From: Aliarcobacter cryaerophilus ATCC 43158
Lineage (GTDB): Bacteria > Campylobacterota > Campylobacteria > Campylobacterales > Arcobacteraceae
Length of the DNA: 64,000 bases
NCBI RefSeq assembly: GCF_003660105.1
Contig: NZ_CP032823.1
Span: 1,860,001 to 1,924,000, forward strand
Direction of reading: 5' to 3'
Positions within the stretch are counted from its first letter, which is position 1, and each line of letters begins with the position of its first letter. Positions 54,605 to 63,235 of this stretch are shown piece by piece. The notes below the pieces were generated by a model that did no database searches, was not told where the DNA came from, and saw only the letters and a program-made list of their open reading frames with translations. The translations under genes and the position numbers were made by a program.

Positions 54605-54762
54605 ACGACCCAATTTATCTTATAAATACGATAATATAGGCTTTAGTATGATGAGGTATAAGATTAGTAGAACTCTAATATCTATTAAATTTTACTTTTA
54701 AATTGGGTCGTAAATTCATAAAATATTTAGATTTTTTTATCAACGACCCAAAAAAAGACCCA
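54605..54762. repeat. Right arm-type sites: ACGACCCA copies in both orientations
   Basis: ACGACCCA at 54605-54612 and 54743-54750, its complement TGGGTCGT at 54704-54711 and a partial GACCCA at 54757-54762. The first two share the TTTACGACCCA-TTTA context. A CATAAAATATTTAGA block at 54717-54731 is the inverse of 47470-47484 at the left end. Confidence 0.6.
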
Positions 54763-54874
54763 ATTTATATTAGATTGTACTAGATTATTATAGATGAATA
54801 CAGATTAACGATTGTTTAAAAGGCTTATTTATAAGGGTTTTATATATGGTGTTAGATTATTTGAGTTTATAAAG

Positions 54875-54951
54875 TGGTACGCCTGGTAGGAGTCGAACCC
54901 ACAACCCCTCGGGTCGAAACCGAGTATTCTATCCAGTTGAACTACAGACGC
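54875..54951 (-). tRNA. tRNA-Arg (anticodon UCG)
   Basis: A complete 77-base cloverleaf on the leftward strand. The acceptor is GCGTCTG/CAGGCGT with G-U closing pairs, the anticodon stem CTCGG/CCGAG encloses loop TTTCGAC, the T-arm has GTTCGACTC, and CCA is encoded. The UCG anticodon reads CGN arginine codons. Its 3' region carries the 11-base att-like match and is the integration target of the neighbouring element. Confidence 0.95.
54881..54891 (+). repeat. Right att-like repeat within tRNA-Arg
   Basis: GCCTGGTAGGA, in the acceptor/T-arm part of the tRNA gene, matches 47356-47366. The intact tRNA lies at the integrase-proximal end, as expected after tRNA-targeted integration. Confidence 0.55.
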
Positions 54952-54998
54952 ACTTGAAAAATTAGGATTGAAGTTTATCCTAATTTTACTTAAAAATT

Positions 54999-55874
54999 TT
55001 AGAAGAAGATATTATCTAAAACTATTAAAAAGAAGAAAACTATTCCTAAGTAACCATTTACAGTAAAAAATACTTTATCTATTTTTCTAAAATCTTTTGA
55101 AACTAAATAGTGTTCATAAGATAGCATCAAAGCACCAATCAAAACTGCAAAATATGCAAAATATGAGCCTTGAGAATATATCACAAATAAAAGCCAAAAA
55201 ATAACTGTTAGAGCGTGGAATATTTTTGAAAACAGCATCGTATTTTTAGCACCAAATTTTGAAGGAATTGAGTGAAGTCCTAGTTTCTTATCTACATCAA
55301 TATCTTGTAGAGAGTAAAGTAAATCAAACCCAGCAACCCAAAACATAACTCCAATACTTAAAAATATCACCCATAAAGGAATACTCTCACTAACAGCAAC
55401 AACCCCAGCAATAGGAGCAAGTGCCAAAGAGATACCCAAAATTATATGTGCTAAATAAGAAAATCTTTTAAAGTATGAGTATGAACCAATTATTATCAAA
55501 ATAGGAAGTGATAAAATCAAAGCCAAATCATTTACAAAATAAGCTACTAAAATAAATGCAAAAGCATTTGCCAAAAAGAATACAAACATAGCTTTTGCAG
55601 ATATTCTTCCATCTACATTTGGTCTATTTTTTGTTCGTGGATTTAAAGCATCTATATCTCTATCCATAAAACGGTTGAAACCCATTGCAAAGTTTCGTGC
55701 AAATACCGCACATAAAGTTCCCAAAACCAAAAGTTTAAATCCAAACCAAGCAGTTCCATTTGTTTGAGATGAAGATACAACCATTGCTATAAATATAAAT
55801 GGTAAGGCAAAAACAGAGTGCTTAAACATCACTAGTTCACTAAAATCTTTTATTTTTTTTATTAATTTTTCCAT
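54999..55874 (-). CDS. mqnP: UbiA-family prenyltransferase, probably menaquinone MqnP
   Basis: A membrane prenyltransferase of 291 residues with about eight hydrophobic helices. The two Asp-rich motifs are MGFNRFMDRDIDALNPRTKN (prenyl-diphosphate Mg site) and GFDLLYSLQDIDVDKKLGLH. Campylobacterota make menaquinone by the futalosine route, so an MqnP role is more likely than true UbiA. The start at ATG 55874 gives a normal MEKLIKKIKDF beginning; an upstream in-frame ATG at 55931 would overlap the divergent lipoprotein gene. Confidence 0.82.
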   Translation of the reverse strand: MEKLIKKIKDFSELVMFKHSVFALPFIFIAMVVSSSQTNGTAWFGFKLLVLGTLCAVFARNFAMGFNRFMDRDIDALNPRTKNRPNVDGRISAKAMFVFFLANAFAFILVAYFVNDLALILSLPILIIIGSYSYFKRFSYLAHIILGISLALAPIAGVVAVSESIPLWVIFLSIGVMFWVAGFDLLYSLQDIDVDKKLGLHSIPSKFGAKNTMLFSKIFHALTVIFWLLFVIYSQGSYFAYFAVLIGALMLSYEHYLVSKDFRKIDKVFFTVNGYLGIVFFFLIVLDNIFF

Positions 55875-55951
55875 GGGCTGGATTTTATCAAATAATGAGT
55901 AAATTAATGCTTTTTGGTTATAATCAATCAAATTTTAATCGGGAATTAATT

Positions 55952-56161
55952 ATGAAAAAATATATATTTCTAATACTTTTAAGCCTTTTTTCTATATTTT
56001 TTACAGCTTGTAGCACAAAAATAGATGAATCTATAGATAACTCAAATACAGCTGATATATCAACACTTTTGGATCAACTTGCACAAAAAGACAAAGAGAT
56101 AAATGATATTATAAAAGAGCTTGAACAGTGTGGAGCTACAAAAAAAAAGTTGAGTAGATGA
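55952..56161 (+). CDS. Small lipoprotein (69 aa)
   Basis: A lipoprotein signal (MKKYIFLILLSLFSIFFTAC, lipid Cys at 20) with lipobox FTAC precedes a short charged coiled-coil-like tail (ISTLLDQLAQKDKEINDIIK). The ATG at 55952 is favoured over an upstream in-frame ATG at 55895 that falls within the divergent gene's leader. The last four bases overlap the miaA start (ATGA), giving translational coupling. Function unknown. Confidence 0.72.
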   Translation: MKKYIFLILLSLFSIFFTACSTKIDESIDNSNTADISTLLDQLAQKDKEINDIIKELEQCGATKKKLSR

Positions 56162-57033
56162 AAGAATTAGCAATAATAGGAACAACAGCTTCAGGAAAAA
56201 CAGCACTCTCACTTGAAATTGCACACAAAACAAACTCTATAATCTTATCTTTGGACTCTCTTTGTGTTTACAAAGATATAGATATTGCAAGTGCAAAACC
56301 AACAAAAATAGAGCGAGCCAATATAGTTCATTTTGGAATAGATGAAATTTTTCCAAATGAGAAATTTGATGTTATTGAGTTTTTAAATTTGTATAAAAAT
56401 GCAAAAGAGTATGCAGAAAAAAATATGAAAAACTTAATTATAGTAGGTGGAACAGGCTTTTATCTCAAAGCATTAGTTGACGGAATAAGCGATGGTTTAA
56501 AAGAAAATACAAATTTAGATATGTGTTTAAATGATGCTTATAATTTGCTTTATAGTCTAGACAAAGAGTATATGCAAAAAATTGAACCAAATGATAAATA
56601 TAGAGTAGAAAAAGCCTACTCAATTTATAAACAAAGTGGACTAACTCCAAGTGAATATTTTTTGAAAAATCCTAAAATTGCTCTATGTGCAAACCTTCCG
56701 ATTTTTGAGATTTTATGGGAAAAAGATGAATTAATAAATCGAATAGCCTTGAGAACAAAACAGATGATAAAAGCTGGACTTATTGATGAAATTATATATT
56801 TAGAGAAAAAATATACAAGAAGCCCAAACTGTATGGCAAGTATAGGAATAGTAGAAACGCTAGAGTATCTTGATGGCAAAATATCAAAACAAGAGTTAGA
56901 AGATAAAATTATTCAAAATACTCTAAAACTTGCAAAAAGACAAAATACTTTCAATAAAGGTCAATTTACAAATAGAGTTTCAAATATAATTCCTAGCTTA
57001 AATTCAGAGATTATTAAGTATTTTTCGATATAA
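56158..57033 (+). CDS. miaA: tRNA dimethylallyltransferase
   Basis: Adds the isopentenyl group to A37 of tRNAs reading UNN codons. The 291-residue protein has the P-loop IIGTTASGKTALSLEIA, LSLDSLCVYKDIDIASAKPT, VGGTGFYLKALVDG and KRQNTFNKGQF near the C-terminus. Start overlaps the small lipoprotein gene. Length is within the family's range. Confidence 0.94.
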   Translation: MKELAIIGTTASGKTALSLEIAHKTNSIILSLDSLCVYKDIDIASAKPTKIERANIVHFGIDEIFPNEKFDVIEFLNLYKNAKEYAEKNMKNLIIVGGTGFYLKALVDGISDGLKENTNLDMCLNDAYNLLYSLDKEYMQKIEPNDKYRVEKAYSIYKQSGLTPSEYFLKNPKIALCANLPIFEILWEKDELINRIALRTKQMIKAGLIDEIIYLEKKYTRSPNCMASIGIVETLEYLDGKISKQELEDKIIQNTLKLAKRQNTFNKGQFTNRVSNIIPSLNSEIIKYFSI

Positions 57034-57113
57034 TCGCCGTTCAAAAGTCTATTAAAGGACTTGCAAAGACTTGCTCTTTTTTTAGACGTTTAATATTTTA
57101 AAAGGAAATTGGA

Positions 57114-57317
57114 ATGAAAAAAGATATTCATCCAGATTACAAAGTATGTCAAGTTTCTTGTGCATGCGGAAATAGCTTTGAGACAAAATCAAATGTTGCA
57201 ACTTTAAGAGTTGATATTTGTTCACATTGTCATCCATTCTTTACAGGAGAGCAAAAATTAGTTGATGCTGCTGGAAGAGTTGAGAAATTCAAAGCTAAAT
57301 ATAATATGGCAAAATAG
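57114..57317 (+). CDS. rpmE: 50S ribosomal protein L31
   Basis: A 67-residue zinc-containing L31: [60 protein letters not shown]. The Cys residues in VSCACG and CSHCHPF keep the zinc ribbon, so this is the zinc-dependent (C+) type. An AAAGGAA site precedes the ATG. A leader of about 80 bases after miaA contains AAGTC/GACTT repeats that might bind L31, which is speculative. Confidence 0.95.
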   Translation: MKKDIHPDYKVCQVSCACGNSFETKSNVATLRVDICSHCHPFFTGEQKLVDAAGRVEKFKAKYNMAK

Positions 57318-57326
57318 TTTATTGCT

Positions 57327-58148
57327 ATGTTGTGCTTAGTTCCAACACCAATAGGAAACCTTGAAGATATTTCAAAAAGGTCTTTAAAGGCTCTATTGGA
57401 AGCGGAACTAATTTTTTGTGAAGATACAAGAGTCACAAAAAAACTTCTAAATCTTTTAGCTCTTAAATATGAGTTAGATTTTTCACAAAAAGAGTTCAAA
57501 TCTTTTCACTCTCACAATGAAAAAGAGATATTAAACAATTTAACAAAAGATACTTTTACTAAAAATGTTGTTTATTGTAGCGATGCTGGTATGCCTTGCA
57601 TTAGTGACCCAGGTGCTAGTTTAGTTGATTGGTGCATAAAAAACGAAGTTGATTTCGATGTAATCCCTGGAGCAAATGCAATTTTAACAGCTTTTGCTAT
57701 GAGTGGTTTTAGTAGTACAGAGTTTACATTTTTTGGTTTTTTAGATCATAAAGGAGCAAGTCGTGCTTCAAAACTTGAAGAGGTTTTAAATAGTTCTAGA
57801 GTTGGAATTTTATATGAATCACCTCATCGACTTTTAAAACTTCTTGAAGAATTAAATAAAAAAGAACCAGATAGAACAATATTTTTAGTAAAAGAGATAA
57901 GTAAGTTTTATCAAAAAACATATAAAAATAGTGCAAAAACTCTATATGAAGAGTTAAAAAATATTGAAATAAAAGGTGAATGGGTTGTAGTAGTTGAACC
58001 AAAAGAGAAATTTGGTTTTAATCTTGAATTAGATGATATTTTACCGCTTGATATTGCTCCAAAAATAAAAGCAAAGTTAATAGCAAAGCTTACAGGAGCT
58101 AGTGTAAAAGAAATTTATCAAGAATTATTGGATAAAATCCAAAATTAA
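57327..58148 (+). CDS. rsmI: 16S rRNA 2'-O-ribose C1402 methyltransferase
   Basis: A SAM-dependent tetrapyrrole-methylase-fold enzyme of 273 residues. MLCLVPTPIGNLEDISKRSL and AELIFCEDTRVTKKLLNLL open the protein; CSDAGMPCISDPGASLV, VIPGANAILTAFAMSG and FFGFLDHKG follow, all RsmI signatures. It starts 9 bases after rpmE and precedes rlmB, an order shared with other Campylobacterota. Confidence 0.95.
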   Translation: MLCLVPTPIGNLEDISKRSLKALLEAELIFCEDTRVTKKLLNLLALKYELDFSQKEFKSFHSHNEKEILNNLTKDTFTKNVVYCSDAGMPCISDPGASLVDWCIKNEVDFDVIPGANAILTAFAMSGFSSTEFTFFGFLDHKGASRASKLEEVLNSSRVGILYESPHRLLKLLEELNKKEPDRTIFLVKEISKFYQKTYKNSAKTLYEELKNIEIKGEWVVVVEPKEKFGFNLELDDILPLDIAPKIKAKLIAKLTGASVKEIYQELLDKIQN

Positions 58149-58163
58149 TTTAAACGAGAAAAA

Positions 58164-58853
58164 ATGATAATATACGGAAAACAGATAGTTTTATATGTGC
58201 TTGAAAAACACCAAGATTTAATAGAAGAGATTTTTTTATCAAAAGAGATTGATAGTAAACTTTTTTCAAGATTTGCAAAACTAAATAAAAAAATTCACAA
58301 AGTTGATAACCAAAAAGCTCAAGCTTTAGCAAAAGGTGGAAATCACCAAGGGCTTATTTTAAAACTTAGCGATTATGTTTATGCACCTCTAAAAGATATA
58401 AAAAATATGAATTTCATCTTAGTTTTAGATGGTCTTACAGATGTAGGAAATATTGGAGCAATAGCTAGAACTGCTTACTCTTTAGGAGTTGATGGAATGA
58501 TTGCAGCCGATATAAAAACTATAAGCAACTCTGGAACTATAAGAACTAGTGCTGGAGCTTTACTTGATTTACCTTTTGCAATTCACCCAAGAAGTGTAGA
58601 TTTAGCAAGTGAATTAATCGATGCTGGTTTTACATTAATAGGTGCAACAACGGATGGAGTCGATTTAAAAAAATATGGGAAAATCGAAAAAACTGATAAA
58701 GTCGCAATAATTTTAGGAAATGAAGGCGCTGGAATTAGTCCAAAAGTAGCAAAAAAATTAGACCTGAAAGTTTCAATAAAAATGGAACATGAATTTGACT
58801 CTTTAAATGTAAGCTCAGCAGCTGCAATTTTAATATATAATTTAAAAAGATAA
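58164..58853 (+). CDS. rlmB: 23S rRNA (guanosine-2'-O)-methyltransferase, SpoU family
   Basis: A trefoil-knot SPOUT enzyme of 229 residues, probably modifying G2251. The N-terminal domain starts MIIYGKQIVLYVLEKHQDLI. The knot includes LVLDGLTDVGNIGAIARTAY, IILGNEGAGISPKVAKK and the C-terminal DSLNVSSAAAILIY. All three SpoU motifs are complete. It follows rsmI by 15 bases. Confidence 0.93.
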   Translation: MIIYGKQIVLYVLEKHQDLIEEIFLSKEIDSKLFSRFAKLNKKIHKVDNQKAQALAKGGNHQGLILKLSDYVYAPLKDIKNMNFILVLDGLTDVGNIGAIARTAYSLGVDGMIAADIKTISNSGTIRTSAGALLDLPFAIHPRSVDLASELIDAGFTLIGATTDGVDLKKYGKIEKTDKVAIILGNEGAGISPKVAKKLDLKVSIKMEHEFDSLNVSSAAAILIYNLKR

Positions 58854-58865
58854 AAAGGAAAATAT

Positions 58866-59672
58866 ATGAAAACACTACTACTTATAATATTTTTATGCCT
58901 AAGCTTGAATGCAAATATCAATCAAGCTGTTTTAGGCATAATTGGAAGTAGTGATTTCAATACTCATAGAAATTTGATTAATACTCTTTTTAAAAATCAA
59001 AGCTATTTTTATACAAATGGAAGTCTTGATTATGCAAAAATTTCTCAAACTTTACAAAACAACAATCTTTTAAAACTTTCTTTAGGTTCTACTCAATCTA
59101 TTGAAGCAACTTTTATATTTAACTCAAACCCAAAAAAATCTTTTAAAAATATAAATGATATTTTAAAATCAATAGGAGTACAAAATTTTGTAACAATAAA
59201 TCAAAGTGTTTCACAAAACCAATTAAAATGGAGTATAAAAGTACAAACAGCAGCCGCCATAAACCCTCTTAGGTTATCTCAAGAGCTACAAAATGCAAAT
59301 TGTAGGGTTGTTGATATAAAAAAAGAGGGTAACAATAAATGGAGTTATTATATTGACTCAAAAAAATCTTCTATTTATAAAGCTGAAGATTTAGTTACAA
59401 AGGCTAGCGTTTCATTAAAAAAACCAGTTAAGCCATATATTTTGGAAATTGCAAATACAGATGCAATCAAAATTGATTCAAACGTAGGAAATAACTGGTA
59501 CCCAAATATTATTTTTTATGATGATAGTTTTAATGTAATTGATGTTTTTGAGAGTGAAAATTTGCATAAAAATCTTAGAGTTGATATTCCAACAAATACA
59601 AGATTTATAAAAATTGATGATTTTTATGCTTTAACAAATATAAAAAATGGTTTAAATATTACTAAGGAGTAG
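58866..59672 (+). CDS. Periplasmic hypothetical protein (268 aa)
   Basis: A signal peptide (MKTLLLIIFLCLSLNAN) precedes a soluble domain with several Asn/Ser-rich stretches: IIGSSDFNTHRNLINTLF, SLGSTQSIEATFIFNSNPKK and a C-terminal KPYILEIANTDAIKIDSN. Position between rlmB and the class I aminotransferase matches the C. jejuni Cj0152c neighbourhood. A start with AAAGGA lies 12 bases after rlmB. The function is not known. Confidence 0.75.
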   Translation: MKTLLLIIFLCLSLNANINQAVLGIIGSSDFNTHRNLINTLFKNQSYFYTNGSLDYAKISQTLQNNNLLKLSLGSTQSIEATFIFNSNPKKSFKNINDILKSIGVQNFVTINQSVSQNQLKWSIKVQTAAAINPLRLSQELQNANCRVVDIKKEGNNKWSYYIDSKKSSIYKAEDLVTKASVSLKKPVKPYILEIANTDAIKIDSNVGNNWYPNIIFYDDSFNVIDVFESENLHKNLRVDIPTNTRFIKIDDFYALTNIKNGLNITKE

Positions 59673-59676
59673 TAAA

Positions 59677-60888
59677 ATGTTTGACGAAATTGAATTTGAA
59701 AGAATGAAAAGACTTCCAAACTATGTGTTTGCAGAAGTTAATGCTATTAAAATGGAAGCTAGACGAGCTGGAGTTGATGTTATAGATTTTTCTATGGGAA
59801 ATCCAGATGGAGAAACTCCAAAACATATTGTTGATAAATTAAAAGATGCTGCAAGTAAGCCAAAAAACTACGGTTATAGTGCTAGTATTGGAATTTATAA
59901 ATTAAGACTTGCTATTTGTAATTGGTATAAAAGAAAATATAATGTAGATTTCTTAGACCCAGATAAACACGCTTGTGCAACAATGGGTTCAAAAGAGGGA
60001 TATGTTCACTTAGTTCAAGCTATTGTAAATGTTGGTGATGTTGCTGTTGTTCCAGATCCTACTTATCCTATTCACTCATATGCTTTTATGTTAAATGGAG
60101 CTGCAATTCATAAATTTGAATTGGTATTTGATAATGAGTTTAAAGTAGATGAAGAACTTTTTTTTAAAAATCTTCAAAAAACAATTGATGAGTCAATTCC
60201 AAAAGTAAAATATGTAGTTGTAAACTTCCCTCACAATCCATCTTGTGCAACTGTTACACCAGAGTTTTATACAAAACTTGTAGCAATGGCTAAAAAAGAA
60301 AGATTTTATATAATCTCTGATATTGCTTATGCTGATATTACATTTGATGGATATAAAACTCCTTCTATTTTTCAAGCGGAAGGTGCTTTAGATGTTGCTG
60401 TTGAATGCTTTACATTAAGTAAATCATACAATATGGCTGGATGGAGAGTTGGATTTATTGTTGGAAATGAAAAACTTGTAGGTGCTTTAAAAAGAATAAA
60501 ATCTTGGCTTGATTATGGAATGTTTGCACCTATTCAAATTGCAGCAACTGTAGCACTTGATGGTCCACAAGATTGTGTTGATGAGATAGTTTCTAAATAT
60601 GAAAAAAGAAGAGATGTTATGCTTCAAGCATTTGCAGAAGCTGGTTGGGTTATGGATAAACCAAATGCATCTATGTTTATTTGGGCAAAAATACCTGAAA
60701 AAGCTAGACATTTAGGAAGTTTAGAGTTTTCTAAACAACTTTTAAGAGAGGCTCAAGTGGCTGTTAGTCCAGGAATTGGTTTTGGGCATTATGGTGACCA
60801 GTATGTAAGAATTGCTTTGATTGAAAATGAAAAAAGAATTAGACAAGCTGCAAAAAATATCAAAAGATATTTAAAAACTTTAGAGTAG
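59677..60888 (+). CDS. Class I pyridoxal-phosphate aminotransferase
   Basis: A fold-type I enzyme of 403 residues related to alanine/LL-diaminopimelate aminotransferases: IDFSMGNPDGETPKHIVDKL, MGSKEGYVHLVQAI, VNFPHNPSCATV, and FTLSKSYNMAGWRVGF with the Schiff-base Lys. The C-terminal YVRIALIENEKRIRQAAKNI is typical of the family. It sits 55 bases ahead of homoserine dehydrogenase, suggesting an amino-acid biosynthesis role; the substrate is not fixed by the sequence. Confidence 0.88.
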   Translation: MFDEIEFERMKRLPNYVFAEVNAIKMEARRAGVDVIDFSMGNPDGETPKHIVDKLKDAASKPKNYGYSASIGIYKLRLAICNWYKRKYNVDFLDPDKHACATMGSKEGYVHLVQAIVNVGDVAVVPDPTYPIHSYAFMLNGAAIHKFELVFDNEFKVDEELFFKNLQKTIDESIPKVKYVVVNFPHNPSCATVTPEFYTKLVAMAKKERFYIISDIAYADITFDGYKTPSIFQAEGALDVAVECFTLSKSYNMAGWRVGFIVGNEKLVGALKRIKSWLDYGMFAPIQIAATVALDGPQDCVDEIVSKYEKRRDVMLQAFAEAGWVMDKPNASMFIWAKIPEKARHLGSLEFSKQLLREAQVAVSPGIGFGHYGDQYVRIALIENEKRIRQAAKNIKRYLKTLE

Positions 60889-60943
60889 AAAAATATAAAT
60901 AGGGTTCCTTTTTTTAATGGGAACCATTTAAAAGGATAAATAT

Positions 60944-62206
60944 ATGCTTAAAATTGGAATTATTGGAGTAGGAACAGTTGGAACAAGTGTTGTAAATATT
61001 TTAAGAGATAATAAAAATATTATTACTGCACGAGCTGGAGTTGAAATTGTTCCTACTATTGGAGTAGTTTCAAATTTAAATAAAAAAAGAGATGTGCAAA
61101 TAGAGCTTACAGATGATGTTTCAAAAGTTTTAGAAGATGATAGCATAGATATAGTTGTTGAGCTTATGGGTGGAATTGAAAAACCTTATGAGATAGTAAA
61201 AAGAGCTTTAGAAAATGGTAAAGCAGTGGTTACTGCAAATAAAGCTTTATTGGCATATCATAGATATGAGCTTCAAGAACTTGCAAGTGATACACCTTTT
61301 GAATTTGAAGCAGCAGTTGCTGGTGGAATTCCAATAATAAATGCTCTAAGAGATGGTTTGAGTGCAAACAATATAAAGTCTATTCAAGGGATTATGAATG
61401 GAACTTGTAACTATATGCTTACAAAGATGATAAATGAAGGTATCGCTTATGATATTATCTTAAAAGAAGCTCAAGAATTAGGTTATGCAGAAGCTGATCC
61501 AACTTTTGATGTTGGGGGTTTTGACACTGCTCATAAACTTTTAATTCTAGGTTCAATCGCATATGGAATTGATGTAAAACCAGAAGATATTTTAATCGAA
61601 GGTATCCAAAATATCTCTAAAACTGATATAGAGTTTGCAAAAGAGTTTGAGTACAATATAAAGCTTTTAGGAATTGCAAAAAAAGTAGGAAATCAAATAG
61701 AGCTTAGAGTTCACCCTGTTTTAATCCCTGAAGAAAAAATGATAGCAAAAGTTGATGGTGTTATGAATGGAATCTCTGTTGTTGGAGATAAAGTTGGTGA
61801 AACTATGTTTTATGGAGCAGGTGCAGGCGGAGATGCAACAGCTAGCGCAGTTATTGCAAATATAATTGATATTGCAAGAAAAGGTAAAGGCTCTCCTATG
61901 CTTGGATTTGAAAAACAAGTAGGGACAAAACCCACTTTAATGCCAAAAGATGAGATTAGAACAAAATATTATTTAAGACTTGAAGTTGCAGATAAGACAG
62001 GTACTTTAGCAAAAGTTGCAAAAGTTTTTGGAGACAATTCTATATCGATAGAAAATATGATGCAAAAATCAAAAAAAGATGAAAAAGCAAACCTACTTTT
62101 AACAACTCACACTTGTATTGAAAAAGATATTTTAAAAGCTATAAATGAACTTGAACACTCTCAAGTAGTTCTAAAAAAACCTGCTATGATAAGAATAGAA
62201 GATTAA
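60944..62206 (+). CDS. hom: Homoserine dehydrogenase
   Basis: NAD(P)-dependent enzyme of 420 residues converting aspartate semialdehyde to homoserine for threonine and methionine. It has LKIGIIGVGTVGTSVVNILR, VELMGGIEKPYEIVK, VTANKALLAYH, AAVAGGIPIINALRDGL and GIMNGTCNYMLTKM, with a C-terminal ACT domain (LRLEVADKTGTLAKVAKVFG). A short GGTTCC/GGAACC hairpin (60903-60925) lies in the leader. It competes with the ectoine pathway for the same substrate. Confidence 0.96.
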   Translation: MLKIGIIGVGTVGTSVVNILRDNKNIITARAGVEIVPTIGVVSNLNKKRDVQIELTDDVSKVLEDDSIDIVVELMGGIEKPYEIVKRALENGKAVVTANKALLAYHRYELQELASDTPFEFEAAVAGGIPIINALRDGLSANNIKSIQGIMNGTCNYMLTKMINEGIAYDIILKEAQELGYAEADPTFDVGGFDTAHKLLILGSIAYGIDVKPEDILIEGIQNISKTDIEFAKEFEYNIKLLGIAKKVGNQIELRVHPVLIPEEKMIAKVDGVMNGISVVGDKVGETMFYGAGAGGDATASAVIANIIDIARKGKGSPMLGFEKQVGTKPTLMPKDEIRTKYYLRLEVADKTGTLAKVAKVFGDNSISIENMMQKSKKDEKANLLLTTHTCIEKDILKAINELEHSQVVLKKPAMIRIED

Positions 62207-62220
62207 AATCTTCTATCTTT

Positions 62221-63123
62221 TTAAAAGAATTCATCTTTTAAATCTCTGTTTTTTGAATATATTTTATAAGTTATGTCTTTATAAATAAACTCCAGATAGT
62301 TTGCATGAAGCCAAAGTCTACTTGAACCTGTGACTTTAAATCTATCTTCTAAACTTAAAGTTTTATTTAGATAATTTTCTGCATTTACATCATCAATACC
62401 ATAAATTGGATCTCCTAAAATTGTATAACCAATTGAGTGAAGATGGACTCTTATTTGATGTTGACGACCTGTTAGCGGGATTACTTCAATAAGTGTCAAA
62501 TCTTTTTCTTTATTATATTTAATAGGTTTTATAATAGTAACAGACTCTTTTCCACCCTCTTCTTTTTGACAAGTTTTCATTTTTACACCTATTAAAAGTC
62601 CCTCTTTATCAATATTTTTATCTATTTTTATCTCTTTTTCTATTTTTCCACAAACAATAGCAAGATATGATTTATGATATTTTTTATCTTGAAACATCTC
62701 TTTTAACTCAATTTCACTCTTTTTATTTTTTCCCACAATTACAAGTCCTGATGTTTCAGCATCTATACGATGAATCAAATTTGCATCCTCTCCAAAATGA
62801 AATCTTATTTCATCAAGTAAAGAATAAGGAGTATTTTTTGATATTGGATGAACCATAAGATGAGTTGGTTTATCAAAAATAGCAAAATCTTTAAACTCTA
62901 AAAGTGGTTTCAAACCCCTACTAACTCCTTCAAAAACTCCAATAGAAATCTCATCACAATCAATTATTTCACTTGGATTAAAAGCACTCATATCACTTCT
63001 AAAAACTCTTCCTTTTCCTATTAGTTTTTGTGCTATTTTAGGGCTATATCCCAAATCATCTTCAAGAAAAAATTGAATCTTTTTGTCTTTAATTGCTTTG
63101 AATTTTTTAAGTGTAAATGGCAC
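62221..63123 (-). CDS. RluA-family pseudouridine synthase
   Basis: A 300-residue enzyme with an N-terminal S4-like segment (FLEDDLGYSPKIAQKLIGKGRV) and the catalytic domain: HRIDAETSGLVIVGKNKKS with the catalytic Asp, IEVIPLTGRQHQIRVHLHSIGYTILGDPIYG and LWLHANYLEF. It modifies 23S rRNA or tRNA uridines; the target is not fixed by the sequence. The start has a good context 114 bases from the divergent purB. Confidence 0.9.
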   Translation of the reverse strand: MPFTLKKFKAIKDKKIQFFLEDDLGYSPKIAQKLIGKGRVFRSDMSAFNPSEIIDCDEISIGVFEGVSRGLKPLLEFKDFAIFDKPTHLMVHPISKNTPYSLLDEIRFHFGEDANLIHRIDAETSGLVIVGKNKKSEIELKEMFQDKKYHKSYLAIVCGKIEKEIKIDKNIDKEGLLIGVKMKTCQKEEGGKESVTIIKPIKYNKEKDLTLIEVIPLTGRQHQIRVHLHSIGYTILGDPIYGIDDVNAENYLNKTLSLEDRFKVTGSSRLWLHANYLEFIYKDITYKIYSKNRDLKDEFF

Positions 63124-63235
63124 GTTTTAATCTCCAGTTTTTGTTTGATTTTATATTATTTGGATACAATACAAACTCAAATTTGTTGAAAATAATATAA
63201 TAAAAAATATAGAAATATGATTAGAAGGGTATTTT

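Larger units (their letters stand above)
47356..54891. mobile_element. Integrated phage-satellite-like or plasmid-like element at tRNA-Arg(UCG)
   Basis: About 7.5 kb with a P4-type integrase next to the tRNA 3' end and an 11-base match to that tRNA region (GCCTGGTAGGA) at the far end. Contents in leftward order: integrase, unknown 227-aa protein, AlpA-like regulator, VRR-NUC nuclease, a 790-base noncoding stretch, small HTH protein, Nu1/TerS-like protein, Rep-like protein and a 52-aa protein. Then come a DUF1090 cargo gene, a gene remnant, a divergent HTH regulator and two short genes. No capsid, tail, portal, large-terminase or conjugation genes are seen. Confidence 0.8.

Noticed and set aside
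57034-57113. AAGTC/GACTT repeats in the rpmE leader as an L31 autoregulatory site
   Set aside because: The stem is only 5 bp and no conserved L31-binding element is recognisable by eye.
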